Shown here: positions 36,246-48,700 of the stretch, piece by piece
Position numbering within the stretch: the stretch's first letter is position 1
Layout of the letters: every line of letters begins with the position of its first letter
Assembly: GCA_038030265.1 (NCBI GenBank)
Contig: CM075943.1
Location: forward strand, 36,022,001 to 36,086,000
Source of the DNA: Corythucha ciliata
Lineage: Eukaryota; Arthropoda; Insecta; Hemiptera; Tingidae
Direction of reading: 5' to 3'
Length of the DNA: 64,000 nt
The notes under the pieces: model-generated
Database searches by the model: none
The model's input: the letters and a program-made list of their open reading frames with translations, nothing else
Told to the model about the DNA's origin: nothing
Translations under genes and position numbers: made by a program

Positions 36246-38685
36246 GTCTGTAACATTTTTTGTATTTATACAGTTTAACAGGTCCGACCCCCGTCTTTCC
36301 CTTTGACCTACTTTTTTTTTCTCAAAATCAATCGGGATTGTACAGACTACACGACGAGAGAGGAAAAAGGCGCTGCGTCATTTTATGGGTTAGTACGAGG
36401 ATTAAAGCGGCCCTTCCCGCTAATTGCTTGACTTATTACTCTCGAAGCCCTTTGGCGGGGATATCGGCCTCTCTTTTTCCAATGCGAAAGAGAGAGCTTT
36501 TGATAGGGAGACCTTTCGAACAGTAATTAGAAAAAAATGGCGACTTTAATTTTTTTTTTAATGTATATTATTGTTGATTTCCATGCAGGTATTTCATTGA
36601 ATATGATTGTTGTCGCTCTTAAGGATAAGTTGAAAGTTATAGCAAGCCTTTCAAAGTTTATTTTAATAAAGTTTAAAGCTTAATGTTCTCTCTCGTTGAC
36701 GTTGTCTAACCTTTCTCAACCCTCTTGACAGAACCAGACGGAGGAGGGAGAAAGAACCTCTAGATTTGTTAACCACGCCGTTTAAATTAGTTTTATTTCC
36801 CTTATGATGGCGGGGGGGGGAGGCAAAAGTGTGCAAAGGACGTGGAGTGTCTCGTTCGGCAAATTTATTCACATTAAGGCGATTCAATACGGGAAAAGCG
36901 TTAAACCCTGGAATTAGTGTGGTGTTTTCAGAGGTGCTGGGGGGGGGAGATGAAAGGCTGGAAGTCTAACACTGTCATTGTTTACTTTGAAGACCGATAC
37001 ATACTAAAAAAAAAAAAAAACAAAACGTTGATAATAATCTATTTGTGCATGTTTCCTATAAATCGTGCAAAACTCTCCTATTCTCCTCTCTTGCTCTCAT
37101 GAATGAACGAATATAACGAAATTACTTTCACTATGGGTGTTTGTTATAATCACGACGAAAAACTGGCGCTTCAATGCTCCCCTCTCCACAACACCATCAA
37201 GTTAACGGAATCTGTTCCTTTGCTTTCCAGAATCTCTCTCGACTGATTATTTTGTTTTATGACACGCGTGGTATTTTTTTCGTAAAAAGGGGTTTCGCGG
37301 TTGTGTGAGAAAAAAGTTTCTTTGAAAAGGAGAAAAGGACAGTAATAGAAGACTTATCGTCTAATCGGGATATTTTCGCTCACGACGGACGCAGCGTGAC
37401 GATAAGGGTAGAAAAGAAGGACAAGTTTTAACCTTTCTTTTCCGAAAAAAACAACAAAACACTCTGAACTTCGTTCTTAGTGGGAGGGGGGGGGAGCGAA
37501 AGATCCACCCCGCTCCGTCGTCACACACCATTTTATTATTTCTGTTATAGGGGTAGACAATTTTAGGCATGGCATGCGTTTTGGTTGGAGGTATACCACC
37601 GACAAAACTCGTTTTCTGTTATTTTCTGAATTCCGGAATGAACGTACCTAATAGAATTCCTTTCCCCGACTACGAATCACCGAATTATCGAGTGGAGGAC
37701 GAAAATTTAAAATCGAAAACCTGCGTAGCCCTGTATTAGAACTTTCTCGTAAAACGGGCCGATATAACCGCACACCAAGGGTGGAATTTCAGAGAAGGCA
37801 AACCCCCAGCGACGCTACAAGTGACGGTACACTCATATTTGATTAACTTTTTCGCTAACGTTGGTCCTTCTCATTGGCATAATGGTGGGTGTGTGTTTGT
37901 GTGAGTAAGGGCGGGGGATTTAGAAGGTAGAGAGATCCCCTTCAACTCACTCCCTTTTACACCGATTTACGGGTGTAACATATTTTCAAATTTCCTCTCA
38001 CCATAAACTTTAAAAACTCGGAATTCCCCCTTCTCCGTCACCCTGGCCATGTTCAACCATTTCTAGTAATTTTCACTATTCTGCGTTGAAGGGTTATCGT
38101 TGTTATATCTTAGCATTGAGGGTTGTAGAAGTGCGTAGCCTTCAGGTGGTGAGGGGTTGAGGGGAATAATGAGTGAATCCAAGAAACTTTGATAATTTTC
38201 CTCCATTAACTGACGATGACGGCACAAATTCAATAGATGAGTATTTAGCAGAAACCTTTGCTATTCCATGAGGGGGAGCCCTGGGAAGGACTCCGTAACT
38301 GACAAACTATAGCTCACGAAAAGGCGAATGAGAGTGAGAATCAGGCTAGTTCGTCCCAACCAACTCGCTGATATTCGGCTTTGCACTGACACTATCACAC
38401 CAGAAACAGGGAGAGCATCTTCAAATTTTCACAATCAAGGAGATTGCTTCGATTCAAAAAGTGTTGATTTACACCGAAAACTGAAAATGAACCGAAAAAA
38501 TTATAATTTCCCATAAAAACCGAACTACGACCTGTAAATTTTCGGCTTCACCCCCAAAACGACGTGGCTCAGGTATATAGGTATAAGAAAACAGCCAACA
38601 CATCGACAAAATTCGCGTTTAAGAACAAAAACTGACATTTTTACCTCTGAAGTTGACGTGTAACTGAAATTTCAGTCCTCAGGTA

Positions 38686-38696
38686 AGTATTGTAAC
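38686..38696 (+). other. Consensus 5' splice-donor-like site
   Basis: CAGGTAAGTAT matches the donor consensus completely and follows TTTCAG seven bases earlier. It could be a recursive splice site or an isolated match. The sequence upstream has stops in all frames, so a coding exon is unlikely. Confidence 0.15.
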
Positions 38697-41600
38697 TGTT
38701 TTCCGCATTTGCCTGCTCCAAAGCGGTTCATTCACTCCCGTATTCTACAATAACATATTAGGCTTTAATTCGGAGAAGACGGATGAAAATGAACTGCTTC
38801 ATGGCATATTTTTGCGCAAATGGAAAACGCTATTATAATTTTTATGCGTTGCACTATTTTTTTTTGTAGCCGGGTTTTTTAGGATGATAGGTCGAAGGAT
38901 GATGAGGATCACCTGTTTTTATGAGTTGAAATTTTTACTTTCGGAACATTGAAAAGTTTCAATGGTCCAGTTTGAAGAGTAAAATTGACAGAAATCACGG
39001 GCTTCTCTACTTTTTTGCAAGAAGAAGGCCTTAGGCCACGTTTTAATTTTAGAGAAGTGTATATATATAGGTATCAAACAATTAAATCGGCAGTTTTCAT
39101 GGGGTCAAAAATATTGGTGTGGCACACCCCCTCCCTCCCCGCAACAAGCCACACCCACGTACCACCAATTTTTTCCGTCCACATTTTCAAAAATTATAAA
39201 AGTAACTCTATTCTTCAGGTAGAAAGAAAGAAAGTGGTTAAGTGAAAGAGTTTTTTGTAAGAATAATATAATGAAATTAGAGTTTTATCAAATTCATGAC
39301 TTTCCCGGTGGACTCAACCAACGTTTTCCAGATAAAGAAGGGGTTACTGGAAGGAAAGGGGGGAAGGTAGCCAGACGACGACGTCGTCAGTCAGTTGGAG
39401 GGGTGGTGGGTAACTTTTTAGAGTAGGTAAAATTGCTTTGTTAAAACTTTGCACTCAAGTTACCAGCCACTGACTCGTAGTGCTCGTAGTTTAAAGAAAA
39501 TTGGTTGAAAACTGCTAAGAGTTTGATGCCGATGAGAGTTTTTTGATAAAAATTGATGTATTTTAAGTTCGGTAGCGTTAAAAAAACGTAAAACTTTGTT
39601 TCGAACGTTAAAACAAATAGATTTTCGCATCAAACAAGTAAACCCAACAAGAAAGAAACATAAATGATATATTCAGGCCCAAGAGCGAGAGAGAGTGAGT
39701 GTGAGTGAGAGTGAGAGATCACGTCACTTAATAGCTATGGTCACCCCAAGAAGATTGTTCGGCTGAGAATGAGGTGAAGGGTGGAATAGGGGGGGGGGGG
39801 TCAAAAGAGAATGTATTTTCCAGGTATGGTACGTGATGTCTGTCTGTTTGCAGAGCGCGACGTTCCGTGACAACAGCACGTACAACTGAGAGAAAATACC
39901 GTGGCACCGACTGTGTGTTTTTTTTCTTCTTCTCCTTCAAATCGGTGGACTTTAGATCCTTGGGTGAAAAAAAGAGTGGGGGGAGACAACAAAAAATCTG
40001 TGAATTGACTTGCTTACACCCTTCCCTTTGCTACCACCAACAATCAGCGCTAAACGCAATACCACACACTTTATACATTGCTGAAACTATCAGTTTACGC
40101 GAGTCCCGATATAGATAAATGGATTCAAACCAGCAATAATCTTCCAGGTAGAGAAGGGGCTCGATACTTGATACATTAAACGGGATTTCGTCAAGTACTT
40201 AACCCCGCCGCCCCCCCCCGTCAGCGCTGCAGAAACTCCTTCCGAGGAACTTCATCGTGGAGAGCTTCTCAACGCATTAAACACACTTACTGGGGTGGTT
40301 TATCGAAGAGCGAATGTCAATATAATTTTCACACGAGCCTTCTTCGTTTCAGGAGATCAAGCGCAGTTTTTTAAAAGTGGATAACGATGTTAAGGGATGT
40401 ATGGGGGGGGGGTGGAGGGATCGAGAGAGAAAATTTCAACTCGTAAGTCGTTTCAAGTCTTCATGTCAAGGAGCTGTCTCCACCCACTCCATTTCTCTCA
40501 CTCACCCGGTTTCACTGTACTTCACTTTATTGAAACTTTCCACCGGTGGAGGAAGTTCAACGAGACCGGTTATGAGAACCTGGACGAGTGGGAGGGAACG
40601 AGCTCCAAATATCGATAGATTGAGATCTTTTTAAAGGGAGGAACAATATTGGAAGTTCAAAAATACTTTTTTTTCTATTTCTGGAAATCAATTTCCAGAG
40701 TCAGAGGCATAGTTTTGAGTCTCATCAGTGTCATTTCATTTCGTTGAAAACAACTCATTTTGCAAGCAATTTCAACCGCGAAAAACCTTCATTTCGTCCA
40801 GATTTTTTTATTTTGTTTTTAGCCCGTGAAAGGATTTCCTAGAAATCCCGTTATTGGTAATCCGTCCACACCATTACCCCAGCCCCACCATCGTGCCACA
40901 GAACTCAATTCCCCCTAGCATCCTTTATAGGCCTAATGGAGAGAAAACAAGACCATCATAGGAGGCTCTCCTCATACTCAATACTATCCCTCTCATCGCC
41001 GTTCCTCTATTCGAAGGATTTGTTGAGACGTACGAAAGAATAAATGGGAAAGAATAAGAGGGGAGGGTGAAAAAAGAAGGTAATCCATTCGAGATGAAAA
41101 GCGACCAAGGGTGGTTTTATCCCCCTCCCCTCTCTCCGTTTTCACAATTCCACCGTCATGCACGATAGTCAAAAGAAAACACCCTTCTCTCAACAGTATT
41201 ATTCCTTCGACAGTCTCCTCTCGTGTTCATCATTCATTGCCCTTCATAGAAAGACGTTTTCCTCTTTGCGTCTGACCCGCTGTCTGATCGTTTTACACAG
41301 TTGGGAATTTGAGGGGATCAAGAGAAGGGTCACTGGAGTAAAAAAAAAAAAAACAACAACAACATACGTTGTTTCTCAAAGTCCCAAACACTTGGTGGTG
41401 GCTGCAGATTTTGAAGGTTACTATCCGTTTGAGACAACAGGATCAAGCGTGATTTGGGCGACATTTGGCTACTTTAATCCCTGATACACGTAGTTGGGAA
41501 AAATAATCGTGTCCGAGACTGCTCACCGGGAACAACTTCAAGCGGTGTGTTGAGGGGAGAGTATGCTATGGAGCCTACCCCTTGCCCTCCCTTCATGAGT

Positions 41601-42283
41601 ACGCACACTCATCTTGTTTTGAAAATCGACAATTTATTGTAGGTAATTGTAAATATTTAGTTTGTTTTATGAGCCAAAATGACTAGTAAAGTCTTGAAGA
41701 ACGTTTAATAATGCCCTTGCGGCAGTTTCGACCGCATCGCCTTGAACTATATACAGTTCGAACCGGGTAATTTGGTACAAACATGTCCTAAAGATCTTGC
41801 AGAGAGCTTAGTCACACATCCCCCATTCCTCTCCGTTTCTTATTCGATTCCCCCTCCCCTCATGAAGTTACGATGGTGTTTATTGAACACTGAGAGTCTT
41901 GAATTCTAGGAAGATTCGATTTGTTATATTAGTTTTCAAGGAAGGCAAGAACCACACAAACAAAGTTGCAGTTAAGATTTCTACAAAATGCTTGTATTTA
42001 TGGGAGAGTATCAATAAATAAACGTTTAGATCTGGTTTAAAAAAAAATTATCGTAATCCATACTTTTTTAGGTTGGAGGGCAGGGGGAAGACGTTAGGAA
42101 AATCGTGTTTTATGTGTCAAAGTAGAAGGATTTCTTATAGTCCAGGCGGTGTTTATGTCATCATAAGCTTGATGGATTAGAGAATAATCTGGGCAGGGTC
42201 ATATAATCTACAAGAAAGAAAAAAAAAGTCCAAAATTTTCCCACCAGGAGAAAGTCTTACGGAGATCATCGACGGCCTCTACG

Positions 42284-42298
42284 TTTTTTTTTTTTTTT

Positions 42299-42330
<32 letters not shown>
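42284..42330 (+). repeat. T tract of 47 bp with one A
   Basis: T16, A, T30. It is the longest homopolymer-like tract in the window and may reflect the poly-A tail of a minus-strand retro-insertion, but no body was recognised to its right. Confidence 0.85.
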
Positions 42331-42333
<3 letters not shown>

Positions 42334-45300
42334 GGAAAACTTGTACAACCCGCCGGAAAATTGGTTAATCGAAAAATCAACACCTTTTCACCCACTTCAC
42401 CATCTTTCCTAAAATCACGTCCCTTTTTCCCACCCACTCCTCATCATCACACATCATCACGGTGTAGACTTTTTAAACAAGACTCAGTCACGAACTTCCA
42501 TTAGAATTGAGAAACGCGATACACCCCGCTTCACTCCCATCATAACTCCATTCCATAGTCATAAAACGTTCGCATGAAAACCTAAGAAAAAAAACGTGGG
42601 CTTTCAGAAAAAAACTTGTTCGGCCGTCTCGCGAGCGAGCATCAAGAGAAAGAGGGAGAATGTTTGTACAAAGAGACTACGCGATGATAAGAGGAAGAGA
42701 GCAGCAACGAATTCGTCAAGGTGTCATCCGACACGCCGTGGGACACCTTTTTATCCCCCTCACCCGCCGCCTTCACTTTATTTGCATAGTAACGTTAAAG
42801 GCATGGAACTTCGAAGAAAATTCGATTAAAAAAGATACCGGCCCTCCCACCTTCACCACCATACCTCACTGTACGCCAGAGAACCGAACTTAATAATAAA
42901 CTGCCGTTGCATGAGACATTTTATTTCGTCGAGGGAAACAAATTTTAACGATCTGTGGCATTTAAAAATAATATTTAAAAAAAAGTTCTTAAGAAGTCTT
43001 TGTGCCTTGAAATTTTAAACTTTGTCTTAAGGAGATTTTATGAACAGTCATAAAAAAAACTTAGCCTCCGGGGGGATACAGCTATGAATTACGGAAGGCA
43101 CGGCTTTTCCCCCCAACCTTGGAAACGTATTTAATATCATTTTAGAATCGTTGCGTCTCTTTTTCACTAGGGCACAGGCTATAACTTTTCGAAGTAGTGA
43201 AAAGATGATGCTGCAGCGAGTAGGGTGGTGTGAACGGAACGAGAAAACTTGCTATTCCGTGAAATAGGTTTGGCTTGGCCCATTTCCAGTAGGAAGTGTT
43301 GAAGAGTTAGACGGGGTTGATAGGTGGGATAAGGCGGAAAGGTGCGCGGTTAATCTTATTTCCAAACTGGTAAATAAATAAAATGTGAATGGGAACGGTA
43401 GCTGGAGTATGGTGAGGGGGAGGGAATGCGCCCTTCTGCTTTGGGAGTGACAGATGAAAGCTTAGGAAGACCCCTCGGCCGTTGATGCATGGAGGAAGAG
43501 GAGGAAAAAAAGTTTTGCTACAGTTAATGGAAACGTTGCTGCGAAGCGAGTCGAGAGAATTACAAAACTTGTAAAAAGATTGCGTGGGAGCGCGAGTCCT
43601 AAAGAAAAAAGTGCATGGGAAAGCGAGCTACCCGAGAAGCCTAAACCGCCCTCCTCCAACCATAAAATACCCAGCAAACAATATAAAAAGAGTTTTCCCC
43701 CTTTTACACACTTCCATATCTACTTAAGGTCTCACGTTTAATCACAGGAGGCAATTGCCCGGAAGTGGAAATTATTATTTTTAGCCACCCTCCCCCCTTT
43801 CGGACTTCTCTTTTTTAAAAAGTTTTTTTTTTTTCTCTTCTTCTTAGAAGTAAGCCCGAAGATGGCAACCTATTTTTCTATCTCCTCTTTCGAGCATCTT
43901 TCTGGAAATTTTATTCCCGACACCCGGAGGGCCTAAGGACCGCTACGTCTATCGAGGTCGAGCCACACCTGTACATAAACCCATGGGCAGGCCTCGAAAG
44001 AAGAGGTCACACAGCTATTAAGCTTTTTAACTTCGGTCTGTATACGTCTTTTCCTGGATATGTCACACACTTTTCCCGTTTTATTTTTTTTCACCCTTTT
44101 ACTCTTTTTAGACTCGTTTTCTTTCTTTTTCACGCTTCTCCTCTATTTGTTTCTAGGCCTTTGGAACATGAAAAAGCAATCCCAAACGCCCTGCCACCAC
44201 GTCGCGTTAAAATTTTCAAAATTAACTTGAGTGGCCCTGTCAAAAAAGCGGCTGCCTCATTTTGTACTCGAAAAGAAACTCGGTGAAATTCTACAGGTCA
44301 AGTGGAAATCGCTCCTTAAAGTGTATCGGAAGTAGTAAAACAGTCCTTTTGTTTCGTTTTTAATAAAGCGCCCAACCCTTTCTATTATGCGAAAAGAAAT
44401 CAGGACTTGAAAATAAAAGACTTCCGTGTGCCCGCCAACGAATGGGTTCAAAGAGCGAAAGTTATAATTTTTTTTATGAATTGAAACCTCCAGTGTAGTA
44501 CCTACACTTAATCTTTCGTAACGAACGCATAAATTTAAAGGGCGTTCACCATTTTATTTTCTGTAATCAGAGAATTGTTATGGAGTTGGGGAGGGGGGAT
44601 TGCCCAACTCTTTTGCGCCCATAATCTAACAAACAAAAAATACGTGACCTTTCGCATTTTTTGATTCGATGCTAAATATTCCAAATTATGTCAAACACAG
44701 ACCATGAAGAGGGTAGGGTCCGTACTTAAAAGATAAAAGTCAAAACCATTATACCTCCCCCCTCCCCTCGCCATTTAAAGTTTACTGTTTTTCTTTTAAA
44801 GGAATAAAGATTCCGTGACTGGAAAAGAAAAAAAATACTATCCTCGCGAGACGTTTCAACGCCCAGAAGAGAGCCCCACCCTTTTTATTTAAAATATAGA
44901 GAAGAAAAACCGGTTACACTCGCGCACTTTAGTCCCGGTTCTCTCCACGGTTACAACCGAAGACCATACAAAGATGGGAAGAGTGTGGAGCGGAAGGGAT
45001 TGGGAAGACAATGGGCTAAAATGTGTCCTGAAAGCTTTTTTTCCTCGCGAGATTCTCAGAAATATATCACCAAGCTCCACAGAGAGCGGATGTATATTTT
45101 TTTGTTATGGAGAAACCATTTTTTTTTATTTAATTAAAACACATCATTCGAACATGATTCGAACGTTTAGTCGTTTCAGTAGGTACCTAAAGTTTGTGAA
45201 AATTAACTGCTGGGGCACTTAAAAATAAGAGATAGTTTTATCACCAATTATGCCATACGTTTGGGGACCATGCCAACCCCAGCGGTGCCCGCGATGGAGA

Positions 45301-45359
45301 CTTCCGCGCATTTTCGGCATCGTATTCCCATGAGAATAAACCAATTTTCTCAGTGAACG

Positions 45360-45790
45360 CGAAGTAGTGTTTTTTTCCGCGAATTAGCTACTTTTCTTAA
45401 TTTATCCCGAATTAACGCTTTCCCTCAATTTTAGCAAGAAAGTAGTGTTTTTTTTATCCCTAGAAATATCGATCTTTCTGCTTCTAATTAGTGATTTTTC
45501 TCAATTTTTGCTACTAATTATAGTTTTCAACATTTTCGCTGCGAATCGGCGTTTTCCTCGATTTTATCCATGAGTTAGCGATTTTTTTCGATTTTAGCCG
45601 TGAATTAGCACTAGAATTTCACTTCTATCAGTGAATTAGCGATTAATCTCAATTTCAACCACGAATTATTGCTCGTATCAGTTTTAGTAGCGATTTTTCC
45701 TTTACTTGTAGCCATGAATTAACGCTTTTTCTAAACTTTTGCCGTGGACTTGGCCCAAGTAAAGCACATGAGCGTTTTTTCCCTATTTCC
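45360..45790 (+). repeat. Degenerate 30-bp satellite, family B, array 1
   Basis: Units resemble GTGAATTAGCGATTTTTCTC followed by AATTTTAGCC. Anchors at 45484, 45513, 45543, 45572, 45602, 45632 and 45663 are 29-31 bp apart, and earlier units at 45381 and 45409 are 28 bp apart. The spacing is preserved although individual units are heavily substituted. The same family starts again at about 63600 and runs to the window end. Confidence 0.75.
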
Positions 45791-48700
45791 CCCGTAAAAT
45801 GGCTTCTATACATCAACACGAATTATTTATCGATTGTGAATTTTGGTCTGGAGGTTGGACAGAGAAACCGAGAATTTATCGTGTTTTTTTTGTTTTGGTT
45901 TTTTATCGTAGAAAGGAGGGAAATCACCGTCCAATTAGTTACCAAGATTCCTTTTCAAGTAAAGAACTACATTCATTTTTGAATGTTCGCCTCGTAAAAC
46001 ATTGTTGTACGTAATCGTAAATTTGGACTCGTAAATCAAAACAATTCCACGTAACGACCCGAATTCATAACGATGACGAGTCAGACATCTTCAATTTAAA
46101 GGCAACGACTTACACCCTCCACCCAACCATATTACCACACATAGGGCGAGGGGCACAACTTTCATCTCTGGTTCCACCACAATAATCGTTGTTGAGGTTA
46201 AACGCGTAGTATCATACATACTAGCACCTTCTACGAGATTCCTTTAATAATAAACTTGAGGTGAGATCCTAGAGAGTACGAGTGATCTTCATCACCTCTC
46301 CGCACCACCAGTCCCTCAACTGAGGGCCGCATTACACACAACACGCGTTAAAACATAAAGCTCTTCGAATGACATCTTCCGTAAATTTCTCCTTGCATCT
46401 CCTGGTAAAGTGTTATGGTTTGAATTAGAAGAGTTTCGGCTTGCAAGTAATGGAGGAATTTTCTCTAATTGCTATTTTACAACTATGTACATTCCTTCAT
46501 TATTTATTTATTTTAACCTAACTCATTGACCTTCAGGCTTTCATGAGCACAATCATGTGATTTTTAAAGCCTCGAGAACAATGTAGTTATCTGAAAAGTA
46601 ATCTAAGCCTTTATGGATAATACTACACACACACACACAAATAGCGTCACAAATAGTTCTTTTGCGCCCTATTATGCGCTATTACAGGCCACCTACTTTA
46701 GATAACGATGGGCAAGTTTAAAGCTCCGTAAAAAAAAAGCGCCTGTCGCACCTCTCAATGAACCTCGCCGGCAAAAATTTGATCTCGATAAGGTCGGCTT
46801 ATATTTTGTCGCCTCTCACAGAATAACAGTTTTTTAAATCGTTATTTTGAAGTCACCGTGAAATAATAATTCTCTTTTGTCCGAAGGGAATTCGTGGAAA
46901 TTCAAATCTCAAGCTTTGAACCATATTAATACAATGATTAATTATTATTATTGTGCACAGACCCGGAAATGTTAACAAGAGCCCCAAAAATGAACGATCA
47001 AGCCCCGAAAAAGGTATTTAAAGCGTGAGTCGGGTGGGTGGTGGAAGAAAATTCCCCTGTTGGGGGTGAAAGGGAGTTTTGTTAAGAAATCCCTCTTTAC
47101 AGTCGAACCTTTCCAAAGCAATAATAATATTTCTCTTGAAGTAAATCTGGGCGTTGCCCTTCATTTAAAGGCATTTGGCCTCGTTAAAAACTGGCTAATG
47201 CTTTTAGAAAGTTCAGGGTAGACTATCCCCTTCAAGCATTTGGAGAGGCCGTATAGTGGTAGTAGTGTAGTCAATGTTGCCTTTTTCCTTCGTGCATTGT
47301 TTTATTTTATTCTTCGGGTTTCCCCGCCCCTCCGAACAACGAAACCGGTGAAACCTATTCTCCTATCAAAATCCTAGGGATATTGCGAGGTAGCTTTGGC
47401 TTGAAATTCTGTTAGAAAGGTTCGGTGACAGTTAGACCGTGGTGGGGGGACTCTATTTCAAGAAACTTGTTTTCTTTCTCTGATGGTGAAACAAACCTAT
47501 AGCAGGAGTCCACGGACTTTTTAGCGAACGTTAAATTGAATTTAGTTTTTTATTGTTCGTACACGTCAAGCTTTGATTAAAGTTTAAAAAATGAAAATAA
47601 ATCAAGGACGTAGGTTTATTCGTTTGCATGTTGGACTGAAAAGTTAATTTTCTTATAAGAGAATGGATATTTCAGTAAATAAGTAATAACAGAATTATTA
47701 TTGCCGGCACGCGACTTCTCCTCTACCCGTCAAGACAGACATCTCTTTAGTTGATTGTCAACTCTCATTTTTAATGTCTCACAAACATGAATATGAGGCC
47801 CATTTATAAACTGTTTCAAACTTCATCTAACCGTATAGAGCGGAGGGGTTAACCTCCCCATGTTCCCCAAAATATTCCCTTCCCTTTTCTTTGAGCTTAA
47901 CATCTCGTGAATAAGGGATGGAATAATGGTGTTGGGGGGGGGGGCTTCCTGACTAGAGAATGTTACTTCATGACACTTTTACTTCAGGACTTTCAGCGTT
48001 TTCAAATCTCACAATTTGCTCTCAACCACGCAATTTTTAGGGAGGTACAAAAAACCTTTTAATACGAAACAAAAAATGTCAACATTCGTTACAGAGAAAA
48101 TATAAAGGTCTTTCGTTTCACCTCAGGTTCACGAGGGCTGTGCCTTTCTAGATAAAATTGAAATTTCTCTTTTTAGCCCTAGAGCATATTAAAAAAAAAA
48201 AGAATTCAGGGGAAAACCTACGGCAGACACAAACAGGGGTGGAACTAGATATATACCGTATGGAGCGGTGCGATTGTTGAAGGGGGGATTCTGCGAAATT
48301 GTTTTTGTGCTTTGGGTTAATTGCTAGGAGATGCGTTTGGAAATAAATGACAACGAGAGAGAGAAAGAGAAAGGACGACTTTTAATTAAAACTTAATTGT
48401 AGATGCTTGTACTGTCTACTGCAATGGTAGTTCCTTCTTTTTTTATCCGAAAAAACGAAACTGATAAGAGCTCTTTTAGTCAATTCAATGAATCGTGGAA
48501 AATATTGTTACACACTCAGGGAAAAACTATAACTTTTGTTTTTTTGCCCTTCTCCGCGCAGAGTAAGGTTTAAAAAAAAGCAAGCCACAATCTACGTTCG
48601 ATAATGAAAGCAAACACCACAAAATAAGGCTTGTAGATTTGTTTTCAATTTCTTTCTTTGTTTCCGTGTTCAAACCACCCACATTATGTTTATTTGCCCC

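Larger units (their letters stand above)
36246..45359. other. Unique AT-rich spacer, no gene seen
   Basis: Contains G/C runs at 36812-36820, 36939-36947, 37486-37494, 39789-39800, 40211-40219 and 40403-40412, and a 47-bp T tract with one A at 42284-42330. A CAG|GTAAGTAT donor-like site lies at 38686-38696. Short frames are scattered on both strands and none shows a domain. Confidence 0.5.

Noticed and set aside
34969..36254. Target-site duplication of the large foldback element
   Set aside because: Compared 4-9 bp on each flank by eye; no matching direct repeat.
41700..41770. GTTCGAACC-type word suggesting a tRNA T-arm
   Set aside because: No acceptor stem, D-arm or anticodon arm can be drawn around it.
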